DNA of 64,000 nucleotides from Nostoc mirabile CHAB5784. GTDB lineage: Bacteria > Cyanobacteriota > Cyanobacteriia > Cyanobacteriales > Nostocaceae. Positions 34,819 to 44,242 of this stretch are shown in pieces. The position numbers and the translations under genes were made by a program. Every line of letters starts with the position of its first letter. Within the stretch, counting starts at the first letter, position 1. The notes under the pieces were generated by a model, which worked only from the letters and a program-made list of their open reading frames with translations, was not told the DNA's origin and made no database searches. The stretch spans positions 1 through 64,000 of the forward strand of contig NZ_JAIVFS010000029.1 in assembly GCF_020829645.1 (NCBI RefSeq), in the 5' to 3' direction.

Positions 34819-35463
34819 CTATTTAGAATGCGACTTTTCCGGGATGACAATATTAGCGTGGGTTGCCTTAGCATTCTTGCCGTTAGTATGCCCGTTACCA
34901 TTGCGGGGATGGATCACACCATAACCGCCGTGGTTGCGTTCGTAAATTACATTAATCTCTCCAGTTTCAGAATTGCGGAACATATAAAAGTCGTGCCCTA
35001 CGAGTTGCAGTTGTTCCAGGGCTTCTGCAAGGGTCATCGGCGGCATGGAAAAATATTTGGTGCGAACGACTTCGTTGGGTAATTCGGGGGTGCGATCGCC
35101 AATTAAATCTGTGACTACCGATTCTACAACAACTACTTCTTCTGGTTGGGACTGAGTTTTCTGGTCTTGACGCCGTTCTTTGTATTTCCGCAGTTGACGA
35201 GCAATTTTATCTGCAACTAAGTCAATGCTGGCATAGAGGCTTTCGCTGCTTTCCTCGGCACGGATAACGCTACCATTAGCATAAATTGTTACTTCAGCCG
35301 CTTGTCTTGGATTAATTCGAGGATTACGGGCTACGCTAAGATGCACATCTACTTCATTTGTAAGGCTCTGAAAGTGACTAACTGCTTTTTCAATCTTTTG
35401 ATGTACATATTCCCGAATCGCATCGGTGATTTCAATATTTTTGCCGTGGATGACAAGCTTCAT
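34819..35463 (-). CDS. hpf: Ribosome hibernation-promoting factor, long form (LrtA/HPF)
   Basis: The 214-residue protein has an N-terminal S30AE domain (1-105: MKLVIHGKNIEITDAIREYV, ITDAIREYVHQKIEKAVSHF) that blocks the decoding centre, a linker, and a C-terminal dimerisation domain (about 145-190: VVRTKYFSMPPMTLAEALEQ, NVIYERNHGGYGVI) that pairs 70S particles into 100S. In cyanobacteria it is called LrtA, a light-repressed transcript. GGGAG precedes the ATG. Confidence 0.93.
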   Translation of the reverse strand: MKLVIHGKNIEITDAIREYVHQKIEKAVSHFQSLTNEVDVHLSVARNPRINPRQAAEVTIYANGSVIRAEESSESLYASIDLVADKIARQLRKYKERRQDQKTQSQPEEVVVVESVVTDLIGDRTPELPNEVVRTKYFSMPPMTLAEALEQLQLVGHDFYMFRNSETGEINVIYERNHGGYGVIHPRNGNGHTNGKNAKATHANIVIPEKSHSK

Positions 35464-36092
35464 GTAAACTCTCCCACTGAATATTTAATGTGTGAATTTG
35501 CTTTGTATGAAAAGAAATTGCGGTAAGGTTTATTACTCCCGCCAAAACAAATTGTGAACTCTTTCTATGTACTGCTGGTAAGCTTTTCTAAACTTACTGC
35601 ATCTAGATTTTTGCTCATTATACCCTTGATTTTCATCCTCATCTCTGCGCTGATATCCAATTGGATATTCACCTAGAACTCTTTGGTGAGGAAATTTTAG
35701 CAGTAGCTCCTGTAACTGTCTTCTGTGTTAAAACAACGCTTACAGAACTGTTGATAATTGCTCCTTCTGTGTTCGGTTGAAGTTTGCTTGCTGTTGTTCA
35801 ATAATACAAGTCTTTGTGGAAATTTGATTCTGTTTGAAATGCAAACTAATGTTATGAGAGTCATCAGCCAGTACATTCGTCTTTATCGTCTTGGCATGAT
35901 GCTTATTGCAGAGAATTCCTCCTAAAACCTATTGAGGTTATATATTCAAGCTAGCACTTTGTATTTTCTAATGCATGTTCCCTTGACTTTCCTTTAAAAT
36001 CCTTTGCAAATCTTGACATTTTTTGATTCCAATCCTGTAATTTGAAATATATTCCGCCCTTAATGCAGTTGATTTTTGGCATAATCCATAGT
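35464..36092. other. Long spacer between hpf and lipB
   Basis: No gene is supported in about 630 nt. hpf/lrtA transcripts are known to have long leaders in cyanobacteria, so part may be transcribed. I see no firm structure. Confidence 0.4.
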
Positions 36093-36773
36093 ATGAAAAC
36101 ACACAAAAACCGTTGTTTGTTGTACAATCAAGGATTAATGCCTTACTTAGAAGCTCATGGATGGCAGCGATCGCTCTTGACTGAGCGTATCCATGACCCC
36201 AGTCTAGACGACGTATTAATTTTGCTAGAACATCCACCCGTCTACACTCTGGGACAAGGAAGCAACTCTGATTTTCTCAAATTTCATATTGACAAAGGTC
36301 TATATGATGTGCATCGAGTTGAACGGGGTGGCGAGGTTACTTACCATTGTCCCGGTCAATTGGTGGGGTATCCAATTTTAAATCTGCAACGTTATCGTAA
36401 AGACCTCCATTGGTACTTACGCGAACTCGAAGAAGTCATAATTCGCGTATTAGCAGTTTATGGGTTGCAGGGAGAAAGAATTCCGGCTTTTACTGGCGTT
36501 TGGTTACAAGGGCGAAAAGTTGCGGCTATTGGTATTAAAGTCAGTCGTTGGATTACCATGCACGGCTTTGCATTAAATGTTTGTCCAGACATGACAGGCT
36601 TTGAGCGCATTGTACCCTGCGGTATTTCTGATAAACCTGTAGGCAGTTTAGCCGAATGGATTCCAGGTATCACTTGCGAAGAAGTGCGTTTTTATGTAGC
36701 ACAGTCCTTTGCTGAAGTCTTTGGTGTGGAATTAGTCGAGTCGCAGCCTCAAAGATTTTTCCGGTCTGAGTAA
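36093..36773 (+). CDS. lipB: Octanoyltransferase
   Basis: LipB moves octanoyl from acyl carrier protein to lipoyl domains, the first step of lipoate synthesis. I start at the ATG 36093 (226 residues, MKTHKNRCLLYNQGLMPYLE), the family length; the frame opens 17 codons earlier. Motifs are RGGEVTYHCPGQLVGYPI, GIKVSRWITMHGFALN (with the active Lys) and VPCGISDKPVGSL (with the active Cys). It is intact. Confidence 0.93.
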   Translation: MKTHKNRCLLYNQGLMPYLEAHGWQRSLLTERIHDPSLDDVLILLEHPPVYTLGQGSNSDFLKFHIDKGLYDVHRVERGGEVTYHCPGQLVGYPILNLQRYRKDLHWYLRELEEVIIRVLAVYGLQGERIPAFTGVWLQGRKVAAIGIKVSRWITMHGFALNVCPDMTGFERIVPCGISDKPVGSLAEWIPGITCEEVRFYVAQSFAEVFGVELVESQPQRFFRSE

Positions 36774-36842
36774 ATTCAGCTTGTAATTATGTAATAAATA
36801 CTATAGCAGTCCCATTTAAATTGTGAGACACTGATGAGAGTT

Positions 36843-37009
36843 AGGGCTATTTCATTCTATACATAAACCGCCCAGAACTAAAGTTCTTTGGCTTTTAGCT
36901 AAAGTCCGTTAAAACGGACTAGAACCTTTCCTCAGTCATCTAAAGATGACTTTCGCTATTAGACTCAGAATTCATTCTGAGGCGGGCTAGATGAGAATGA
37001 AATAGCCCT
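36843..37009. mobile_element. 167-bp element carrying the double-hairpin module
   Basis: Perfect 16-nt terminal inverted repeats (AGGGCTATTTCATTCT, 36843-36858; complement 36994-37009) enclose the module, with stems AGTCCGT/ACGGACT (36903-36920) and AGTCATCT/AGATGACT (36934-36951). The module's own CCGCCC/GGCGGG ends lie inside the terminal repeats. Confidence 0.75.
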
Positions 37010-37134
37010 GGATGAGAGTAGCCTATATTTAATAGTATGAAAATAACTATTTAACTAAGGTTGTCAAAGCTAAAATTTGATTATTTACAAATTTCTATAC
37101 TAAATTTTTACGACCGTCAAGCACAACTTTGCGC

Positions 37135-37335
37135 GTGAATTACTCAAATAATCTCCAGATATATCCCCCATCGTCAACGTCTCTGAGAGAACGTGATTGG
37201 ACAGCTTTAATAGAACTATTTGATAGAGACGACGGTGATGAAATTGAAGCCGACATCAACAGGAGTTTGTTTTGGCTGATACCTGAACCTTGTTGGGAAG
37301 ATGATCCCTTTGAGTTCTTACGCGAGTATCTTTGA
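37135..37335 (+). CDS. Small acidic hypothetical protein
   Basis: The frame from GTG 37135 (or TTG 37129) gives about 66 residues with an acidic middle (LFDRDDGDEIEADINRSLFW) and a tryptophan-rich end (PEPCWEDDPFEFLREYL). No ribosome-binding site is clear. The biased composition suggests a real small protein, but I do not recognise it. Confidence 0.45.
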   Translation: MNYSNNLQIYPPSSTSLRERDWTALIELFDRDDGDEIEADINRSLFWLIPEPCWEDDPFEFLREYL

Positions 37336-37442
37336 ATAGTGGGGAGTGGGGAGAAATGAATTCAAAATTCAAAATTCAAAATTCAAAATTAAAGAATTCC
37401 TGCCTCCTGCCTTCTGCCCAATGCCCAATTACGAATTACGAA

Positions 37443-38207
37443 TTACGAATTACGAATTATTTGAAGGCGACTAAGGAAAATACGTAGGCGATCGCTTTGC
37501 GGATTGGTCAGCAGTTCATAGGCTGGGCCTTGTTCTGTCACAATACCGTTGTCTAAAAATATCACCTGATGGGCTACTTCTTTTGCAAATTGCATTTCAT
37601 GGGTGACAACCACCATTGTCATCCCTTCTGATGCCAATTGTTGCATCACTTGCAAAACTTCGCCGACGAGTTCAGGATCTAAGGCGCTGGTGGGTTCGTC
37701 AAATAGCATGATTTGGGGATTCATACATAAACTACGAGCGATCGCTACTCGTTGCTTTTGTCCCCCAGAAAGTTGTTCGGGATAAGCAGAGGCTTTTTCA
37801 GATAAGCCAACTTTTTCGAGATATAACCTCGCTAGTTGAGCGCTTTCCTTCGGTGTTTTTCCCAAGACTTTCTGAGGGGCAAGTGTCATATTTTCTAAGA
37901 CGCACAGATGGGGAAACAGGTTGAACTGTTGAAAAACCATACCTACTTGTGTTCGTAGTTGCCGCACTTGGCTATAGTTGACAGTGGGTCGGGATAAGTT
38001 AATTCCGTTGATTATTAAACGCCCTTTGTCAATGGTTTCTAAGCGGTTGAAGCAGCGTAGTAAGGTACTTTTACCACAGCCGGAGGAACCGATAATTGCA
38101 ACGACTTCTCCCCGGTTGATTTCGCCAGTGATTCCTTTGAGGACTTTTAAGGAACCAAAGTTTTTTTCGATATTGTCAAAAATAATGGCGGGGATGGTAT
38201 TATTCAT
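37443..38207 (-). CDS. Polar/basic amino acid ABC transporter ATP-binding protein (GlnQ/BgtA-like)
   Basis: The 254-residue ATPase has Walker A GSSGCGKST (40-48), signature LSGGQKQR and Walker B IMLFDEPTSALDPE. It is of the PAAT family (RGEVVAIIGSSGCGKSTLLR). It is divergent from the fused substrate-binding/permease gene at 38514 and is presumably its motor, as BgtA serves BgtB in Synechocystis. Specificity could be glutamine or basic amino acids. Confidence 0.88.
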   Translation of the reverse strand: MNNTIPAIIFDNIEKNFGSLKVLKGITGEINRGEVVAIIGSSGCGKSTLLRCFNRLETIDKGRLIINGINLSRPTVNYSQVRQLRTQVGMVFQQFNLFPHLCVLENMTLAPQKVLGKTPKESAQLARLYLEKVGLSEKASAYPEQLSGGQKQRVAIARSLCMNPQIMLFDEPTSALDPELVGEVLQVMQQLASEGMTMVVVTHEMQFAKEVAHQVIFLDNGIVTEQGPAYELLTNPQSDRLRIFLSRLQIIRNS

Positions 38208-38275
38208 TACTTATGTCAAACTGCTCTACAGTTGATTGTAAGGTTTTAAGGTAGACGTGCAGCAGTCCTAAAAAA

Positions 38276-38393
38276 CGCCTCAGAATTAATTCTGAAGCTA
38301 ATAGCTAAAGTCTTCTTTAGAAGACTAAGTAAGGGTTTTAGTCTACTTCCAGTAGACTTAAGCTATTAGCCAACAAATTTATTTCTTGGCGGG
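38276..38393. repeat. Double-hairpin module (no outer element ends seen)
   Basis: Stems AGTCTTCT/AGAAGACT (38309-38326) and AGTCTACT/AGTAGACT (38340-38358) lie in the AATAGCTAAAG frame, ending GGCGGG at 38388-38393. It lies in the divergent spacer of the amino acid transporter genes, so it may affect one of their leaders. Confidence 0.7.
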
Positions 38394-38513
38394 AGATTGA
38401 ACAGTTGCAAGATATAACTTGAACGAACCGCCAAGACGAGGCAGTGCGTTGGGCGGCTCCGCCGACTTGAAGCAACTGCCGTGCCAAGGGCGCAGAGAGG
38501 GAAAGAAAACAAT

Positions 38514-40031
38514 ATGGCTAAATTTGATTTTGGACATTGGCTGCGCTGGTGTGTGGTTATAGGTTTTAGCTGTTTGTTACTGGCTGGCTGTGCTGTGAAC
38601 TCTAGCGCGGGTAAAACTCTGCAAATTGCTACTGAACCGGCGTTTCCACCTTTTGAGTTTCAGGGAAAAGGTGGGGAGTTGCAGGGTTTTTCCATTGATT
38701 TGATGAATGCGATTGCAGTTGCTGCTAACTTTAAAGTGGATTTTCAAAGTCTGCCTTTTGATGGCATTATCCCAGCTTTGCAAGGTAAAACGGTAGATGC
38801 GGCGATTAGTTCGATCACGATTACAGAGGAGAGGGCAAAGACGATTTCTTTTTCCCGTCCTTATTTTAAGGCTGGGTTAGCGATCGCCATCCGCGCAGAC
38901 AATCAAAATATTACTGGTTTTGACAGTCTCAAAAATAAAAAAATTGCGGTACAAATTGGCACAACTGGGGCAGCAAAGGCTAAGAGTATTCCTGGAGTGC
39001 AAATTCGCAGTTTTGATTCAGCACCTTTAGCCCTCCAAGAATTGCTCAATGGTAATGTGGATGCGGTAATCAATGATGCACCAGTGACTTCGTATGCTAT
39101 TAATACGGGTAATCTTCAGGGAATTAAAATAGTACAGCAATTGCTGACGGAGGAGTTTTACGGGATTGCTACAGCTAAAAATTCGCCGAATTTGGCATTA
39201 ATAAACAACGGTTTGAATAGGGTGCTGAGAAATGGCACTTATTCCCAAATTTACCAAAAATGGTTTAAAGCCGAGCCGCCATCATTACCAGTTAAATCAC
39301 CATTTGAGAACCAGACTACCACTGGCGCACCTAAAATATCTACCTCAATTGGCGTGATTTTGCAAGCTTTTCCAACTTTATTACAAGGTGCGTTAGTAAC
39401 GTTGCAATTGACGATACTTTCTGTAGTGTTTGGTTTAATTGGGGGTTCCCTGATTGGTATTGTCCGCCTTTCTCATATTGCACCTGTGCGTTGGGTGGCG
39501 AGGGCGTATGTAGATTTTTTTCGGGGAACGCCTTTGTTGGTGCAAATTTTTATGATTTACTTTGGATTACCTGCAATTTTGCAAGAACTTGGTTTTACAT
39601 TTAGTTTTGATCGTTTAGTAGCTGGGGTAATTGCCTTAAGTTTGAATAGCGCCGCATACATTGCCGAAGTTGTTCGTGCTGGGATTCAATCAATTGAACC
39701 AGGACAAGCAGAAGCAGCACAGTCATTAGGTTTGAGTTCTGTACAAACAATGAGTTATGTAATTTTTCCTCAAGCTTTCCGGCGGATGATTCCACCTTTA
39801 GGTAATGAGTTTATCAGTTTGTTGAAAGATACTAGCTTAGTTTCTGTCATTGGGTTTGAAGAATTGGTACGTAAAGGACAGCTAATTGTCGCCGATAACT
39901 ATCGCGCTTTTGAGATTTACGCGGGTGTAGCAGTGGTTTATTTATGCTTGACGTTACTTTCTTCACAAGCGTTTAGCCGCTTAGAAGTGTGGATGAATCC
40001 GGTTAAACGGCACAGGAAGTACGATACCTAA
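38514..40031 (+). CDS. Amino acid ABC transporter, fused substrate-binding and permease (GlnHP/BgtB-like)
   Basis: I start at the ATG 38514 (505 residues; GAGAGGGAAAG upstream). A lipoprotein-type signal ends LLLAGCA. Residues about 35-255 form a family 3 binding protein (LQIATEPAFPPFEFQGKGGE, DAAISSITITEERAKTISFS). Residues about 280-495 form the permease, with the EAA loop (AAQSLGLSSVQTMSYVIFPQ). This fusion is characteristic of cyanobacterial BgtB, which imports basic amino acids and glutamine. Arginine is the co-substrate of the Efe enzyme encoded about 6 kb away, so arginine uptake is an attractive but unproven role. Confidence 0.88.
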   Translation: MAKFDFGHWLRWCVVIGFSCLLLAGCAVNSSAGKTLQIATEPAFPPFEFQGKGGELQGFSIDLMNAIAVAANFKVDFQSLPFDGIIPALQGKTVDAAISSITITEERAKTISFSRPYFKAGLAIAIRADNQNITGFDSLKNKKIAVQIGTTGAAKAKSIPGVQIRSFDSAPLALQELLNGNVDAVINDAPVTSYAINTGNLQGIKIVQQLLTEEFYGIATAKNSPNLALINNGLNRVLRNGTYSQIYQKWFKAEPPSLPVKSPFENQTTTGAPKISTSIGVILQAFPTLLQGALVTLQLTILSVVFGLIGGSLIGIVRLSHIAPVRWVARAYVDFFRGTPLLVQIFMIYFGLPAILQELGFTFSFDRLVAGVIALSLNSAAYIAEVVRAGIQSIEPGQAEAAQSLGLSSVQTMSYVIFPQAFRRMIPPLGNEFISLLKDTSLVSVIGFEELVRKGQLIVADNYRAFEIYAGVAVVYLCLTLLSSQAFSRLEVWMNPVKRHRKYDT

Positions 40032-40195
40032 GGGACTTCTAATTAAAAAAATATCCCATCCCTGCAAGACGCTACGCGAACGCTTTGAGGGCAGGGAGCA
40101 GGCTTGCCATGAGCGTAGCCGAACGGGAGCAGGGGGGGAAAAGTAGTCAACCCCTTCGGGGAATTGCAAGCTGGCGATAATAACCAATATATTTG

Positions 40196-40993
40196 TCAAT
40201 TACTAATTTCTAGCGGCTCTGAACTGTCATTTAACTGCTCTGCATCATGACGTAATATATTTATGACTTGATCCTTGTACTTCTGAAATATGGGATAACG
40301 TTTGACTTGCGGATCGGATTTGTTTGGCAATTGGATTTGCAATTCTTGCTTAATTGTGCCTGGTCGTGGGCTTAATACGTAGATGCGTTGAGATAGAAAA
40401 ATAGCTTCCTCGACATCGTGAGTAATCAGAAAAATTGTAGTGTTTGTACTACGCCAAATTTCTAGGAGAAATTGCTGCATTACTTCTTTCGTCTGGACAT
40501 CCAACGCACCAAAGGGTTCATCCATGAGTAAAATTTTGGGTCTTGATGCTAAAGCACGAGCGATCGCTACTCGTTGCTTCATTCCACCAGAAAGTTCCTG
40601 CGGTAGCGCTTTCGCAAATCCCAGCAACCCCACCATTTCTAAATAATAAGCGGCTTGTTGTCTTCTGAGTACTTTAGATACACCTTGCAGCTTTAAGCCA
40701 AATTCTACGTTTTCCGTTACACTCATCCACGGATAGAGAGTATAACTTTGAAATATCATCCCGCGATCGGACCCCGGCCCTGTCATGCGTACTCCATCAA
40801 CTAGAATTTCCCCGGTTGTCGGAGTATCTAACCCCGCAATTAACCGTAGCAATGTTGACTTACCGCAACCACTTACTCCTACTGTACAGACAAACTCACC
40901 CTCTTCAACATGCAAATTGATATTTTTAAGTGCAGTCAACAAACCATGTCTAGTTTTAAATTGTTTGTGGAGTTGATTAACTTCTAAATGCAT
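40196..40993 (-). CDS. ABC transporter ATP-binding protein of the guanidine operon (Sll1082-like)
   Basis: The 265-residue ATPase belongs to the nitrate/sulfonate/taurine group: Walker A GVSGCGKST, GMIFQSYTLYPWMSVTENVE, LSGGMKQRVAIARAL, Walker B ILLMDEPFGALD. It is last in the operon, 8 nt after the permease gene. The order matches Synechocystis sll1077-sll1082, where the enzyme degrades guanidine, so guanidine or a related compound is the likely cargo. Confidence 0.85.
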   Translation of the reverse strand: MHLEVNQLHKQFKTRHGLLTALKNINLHVEEGEFVCTVGVSGCGKSTLLRLIAGLDTPTTGEILVDGVRMTGPGSDRGMIFQSYTLYPWMSVTENVEFGLKLQGVSKVLRRQQAAYYLEMVGLLGFAKALPQELSGGMKQRVAIARALASRPKILLMDEPFGALDVQTKEVMQQFLLEIWRSTNTTIFLITHDVEEAIFLSQRIYVLSPRPGTIKQELQIQLPNKSDPQVKRYPIFQKYKDQVINILRHDAEQLNDSSEPLEISN

Positions 40994-41001
40994 AAAGAAC
41001 T

Positions 41002-41847
41002 CTAATCCTCAGCCCACTTACAAAAAACGTGTAATAACAACCGAAATAAAAGATCAATTGTTAAACCAATCAAGCCAATAATAATTAACCCAGCAAAAAT
41101 TTCATCAGTTTTGAGATATCTTTGGGCAACGCTAATCCTCCGACCTAAACCTTCTGTAGCCGCTACTAATTCAGAAACAATTACTAAATTCCAAGATGCT
41201 GCCATGTTAACCCGACAAGCATCAATAATATTAGGCAGAATAAATGGGAAAATGACTTGCAGTAAAACTTGTTTTCTTTGACCTCCTAAAGTATAAGTAG
41301 TTTCCAATAAGTGCTTAGGAACAAATTTCACTGCATCCATTACCATTAAGGTGTTAAAAAACAGTGTGCCGATAAAAATCAGCATAATTTTTGGAGTTTC
41401 TCCCAGTCCCAGATATAAAATTAGTAAGGGAATAAAAGCCGGTGCTGGCATATAACGCACAATACCAATAATTGGTTCTAGCAATGCCCGAAAGCTAGCA
41501 AAAGTTCCCATTAAAGTGCCTAAAGGAATGGAAATTATTGCCGCCAGTAAAAACCCAGCCACGACTCGAAACAAGCTAAAGCTAATATCTTTTTGCAAAT
41601 CGCCACTGACTAAAAGCCTCTGAAATGCACCCCAGACTTGACTAGGAGTAGGAAGAAATAAAGGTGAAATTAATCCAGTATTAGAAATAACCCACCAGAG
41701 AAGTATAGGAATAGTGATGGACAATAACATTAAAGTCCAAGCTAAATTTGGAGGGATATCTTCAGCAATGCGCCAAAAAACAGTTTGTGGTAACGTTTTA
41801 TGAGGAAGCTGAGAGTTTAGTTCCTGCAATTCGGTTTGTTGACTCAT
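41002..41847 (-). CDS. ABC transporter permease of the guanidine operon (Sll1081-like)
   Basis: The 281-residue protein has about six membrane helices and the EAA-type loop (LLETTYTLGGQRKQVLLQVI) of the SsuC/TauC permease family. Its ATG overlaps the stop of the binding-protein gene by 4 nt (ATGA), indicating tight coupling. It presumably forms a homodimeric channel with the ATPase that follows. Confidence 0.85.
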   Translation of the reverse strand: MSQQTELQELNSQLPHKTLPQTVFWRIAEDIPPNLAWTLMLLSITIPILLWWVISNTGLISPLFLPTPSQVWGAFQRLLVSGDLQKDISFSLFRVVAGFLLAAIISIPLGTLMGTFASFRALLEPIIGIVRYMPAPAFIPLLILYLGLGETPKIMLIFIGTLFFNTLMVMDAVKFVPKHLLETTYTLGGQRKQVLLQVIFPFILPNIIDACRVNMAASWNLVIVSELVAATEGLGRRISVAQRYLKTDEIFAGLIIIGLIGLTIDLLFRLLLHVFCKWAED

Positions 41848-42881
41848 GATTTATGCTGCGCGGCGTAGGCTTTTACAAAGCGATCGTCAAAGATTTGCTT
41901 AAGATTAGGCGCTTGTTTTGATAAACCAGCTTCAACAAGAAATTTACTAATTTCTCCACCAGCGTAACTCAGCGATGTCATATTCTGACCGGGACTAAAA
42001 GCTTGTAAATTCTCTTGTATGGAAAAAATTTTAGTGCCTGCGTCGTATGTCTTATATTCTGAAACTGACACACCAGCACGTTTCGCCATAATTTCGTAAG
42101 CTTTATCTCGATTTGTTTTGATAAAATCTAAAGTAGCAAACCAGGTGTTTACTAAAGCTTGTACATCTTGCGGACGTTCATTAATCAATTTACGGCTGAC
42201 GACTAAATGGTCAGGAATTGCACCAGGAAAGTCTTTGGAACTGAATAATTCTTTGCTGTTAGAACGTGATAAAGCCTTTGTGGTGAAAGGTGCAAAAACT
42301 CCGACTGCATCAACTTGACCAGCAACAAAAGCTGCTGCTGCGGCACCTGTTTCTAGTGGCTGAAATTGAATATCAGCTTGAGTTAAACCTGCTTTTTTCA
42401 AACCCAGCAATAACAGAAAATGGTCAACAGTTCCTTCTTCAGCAGCAACTTTTTTCCCTTTAAGGTCAGCAATGCTGTTAATTCCTTCTCGGACAATAAT
42501 TTTGTCGTTACCAGTTGAATTGTCGTTAATTAAAACAATTACTTGATCCGAACCTGCCGCTACTGAGCTAATCGTATCATTCAACGTTTGAGTATTGGCA
42601 TTAAGTTGACCGGCTCGTAAGGCATTGATAGAATCTAGATAACCATCAAACCACTTCAAATCTACATTAACTTTGTTCTTTTCAAATAACTTTTGCTCTT
42701 GAGAAACTTGCCAAGGAAACCAACCTGGCCAAGCACTAAAGCCAAGCTGAATTGGTACAGTGCTAACTGGGGTAGTAGAATTTAGTGGCTTAGAAGATTG
42801 TGGGTTGGGAGTACAACTGACCGCGATAACAAGACTGAGTAAAAAGACTGTGAACAGAGATGTTAACTTGCGAATATTCAT
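41844..42881 (-). CDS. ABC transporter substrate-binding lipoprotein of the guanidine operon (Sll1080-like)
   Basis: The 345-residue protein has a lipoprotein signal (FLLSLVIAVSC, Cys23) and a SsuA/TauA/NMT1-like binding domain (VPIQLGFSAWPGWFPWQVSQ, GINSIADLKGKKVAAEEGTV). The aromatic SAWPGWFPW stretch may line the ligand site. It follows hypB after about 300 nt holding two GTTGGGTTTC hairpins (42994-43022, 43036-43060), which could lower or separate expression of the transporter part. Cargo is inferred from operon context. Confidence 0.85.
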   Translation of the reverse strand: MNIRKLTSLFTVFLLSLVIAVSCTPNPQSSKPLNSTTPVSTVPIQLGFSAWPGWFPWQVSQEQKLFEKNKVNVDLKWFDGYLDSINALRAGQLNANTQTLNDTISSVAAGSDQVIVLINDNSTGNDKIIVREGINSIADLKGKKVAAEEGTVDHFLLLLGLKKAGLTQADIQFQPLETGAAAAAFVAGQVDAVGVFAPFTTKALSRSNSKELFSSKDFPGAIPDHLVVSRKLINERPQDVQALVNTWFATLDFIKTNRDKAYEIMAKRAGVSVSEYKTYDAGTKIFSIQENLQAFSPGQNMTSLSYAGGEISKFLVEAGLSKQAPNLKQIFDDRFVKAYAAQHKS

Positions 42882-42993
42882 TGTATTTCACTATAACTTA
42901 AGCTTCGCTGCAAATAACTTCAACTGGAAAAGATTGACGTTTATTTTTTTATAGAGTTAAGTAAAATCGACCTATCAGTTAAGAATAATTGTA

Positions 42994-43060
42994 GGTTGGG
43001 TTTCACTTCGTTTAACCCAACCAAGGCTTGAAAATGTTGGGTTTCGTTCCTCAACCCAAC
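42994..43060. repeat. Paired GTTGGGTTTC hairpins in the operon
   Basis: Two successive hairpins, GGTTGGGTTT..AACCCAACC (42994-43022) and GTTGGG..CCCAAC (43036-43060), lie between hypB and the transporter genes. The same sequence forms the hairpin after ycf66. It is a dispersed spacer repeat that could act as a processing or attenuation site. Confidence 0.6.
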
Positions 43061-43179
43061 CTAGATAATTTATTTTTTGGGCTTAACTGAACCGTATTGG
43101 TGTCTGAATACTATTGATTTGTGCATACAGCGACCTAATTTAAGATGTTCAGAAATGCTACTAATGTCTAATGAGTGGG

Positions 43180-43914
43180 TTAAACATTGAGAATTGATGC
43201 TGTAGAGATAGAGTTTGGGTGTGGTTTTAAAACTTGCGCTTTCACCCAATTAAACCAAACTTCTAATCCCTCACCTGCTTTAGTAGAAATAGGAATAATC
43301 TCAACATCATGATTTATCTGACGGACGTTTGCCTCAATGCGACTAATGTCAATATCTAGATAGGGGGCCAAATCTATTTTTGTAATCAGCAAGCAATCCG
43401 CTTCTTGAAACATAATCGGATACTTCAATGGTTTATCTTCACCTTCAGTAATACTTAGTAAAGCTACTTTGGCGTGTTCTCCTACTTCAAATTCAGCAGG
43501 ACAAACTAAATTACCAACGTTCTCCACTAGTACTAAATCAAAATCTGAAGGATTGTGCTCATGTTCCAGTTGATGAATTCCGCCTGCTACCATTCTGGAG
43601 TCTAAATGACAAGAACGACCTGTATTAATTGCAATTACAGGAACATTATATTTTCGCAGACGTTCTGCATCTAAATCGGTTGTCATATCTCCTTCAATGA
43701 CAGCGATTTTTAGCTCATTACTTAAAGCTACAAGGGTGCGTTCTAGTAGTGCTGTTTTCCCAGCACCAGGACTACTCATGATGTTGAAACAAGTAATTCC
43801 CCATTCATCAAAATGCGCTCGATTATGGTCAGCACCTTGTTGATTAGCATGGAGCAAGTTAATTCCTAATGCCGCGTCAAATGTTTGATGCATAAGCGTA
43901 CTCAATTCTATCAA
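43180..43914 (-). CDS. hypB: HypB-like nickel-insertion GTPase
   Basis: The 244-residue SIMIBI GTPase has Walker A SSPGAGKT (47-54), IEGDMTTDLDAERL, the metal-binding RSCHLD loop, LVENVGNLVCPAEFE and the TKIDL base-recognition motif. HypB delivers nickel, normally to hydrogenase; here no hydrogenase gene is near, and with HypA it sits behind the Ni-dependent guanidine hydrolase, so it most likely loads GdmH. It lacks the N-terminal poly-His stretch of some HypB. The frame overlaps hypA by 38 nt; Met8 (43893) is an alternative start. Confidence 0.9.
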   Translation of the reverse strand: MIELSTLMHQTFDAALGINLLHANQQGADHNRAHFDEWGITCFNIMSSPGAGKTALLERTLVALSNELKIAVIEGDMTTDLDAERLRKYNVPVIAINTGRSCHLDSRMVAGGIHQLEHEHNPSDFDLVLVENVGNLVCPAEFEVGEHAKVALLSITEGEDKPLKYPIMFQEADCLLITKIDLAPYLDIDISRIEANVRQINHDVEIIPISTKAGEGLEVWFNWVKAQVLKPHPNSISTASILNV

Positions 43915-44239
43915 TTTTCAATTCTCTACCTGAGCGAATATCTTCCATTGAGGAATTACATTCAGGACAAGCGTACTGTAAACCAATTTGAGGTAAATAT
44001 TCTTGTTGACAACGATGACAAAAGGCAATTAGTGGTGTTTCTTTAATTATCAGTTTGACTTTTTCTAAAAAGGTATTGCGCGTTTGGACTTCAAAAGCAA
44101 ATTGTAAGCTTGCAGGTTCAACGCAAGTGAATTTACCGACAATTAAGTGAACTTGAGAGATTTCTGGGCGTTCAGGTTGGGATTCCCACCAATCTTTTAC
44201 TGTTAAGATTAGTGCCTTTGTCATATCAGTTTCGTGCAA
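43877..44239 (-). CDS. hypA: HypA-like nickel chaperone
   Basis: The 120-residue protein begins MHETDMTKAL, with the N-terminal amine/His2 nickel site of HypA, and has the zinc site CHRC...CPEC (about residues 74-94; the second knuckle is CPEC). It lies 3 nt after gdmH and overlaps hypB. It is a paralogue type distinct from hydrogenase maturation sets, dedicated by position to guanidine hydrolase. Confidence 0.9.
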   Translation of the reverse strand: MHETDMTKALILTVKDWWESQPERPEISQVHLIVGKFTCVEPASLQFAFEVQTRNTFLEKVKLIIKETPLIAFCHRCQQEYLPQIGLQYACPECNSSMEDIRSGRELKIDRIEYAYASNI

Positions 44240-44242
44240 AGT

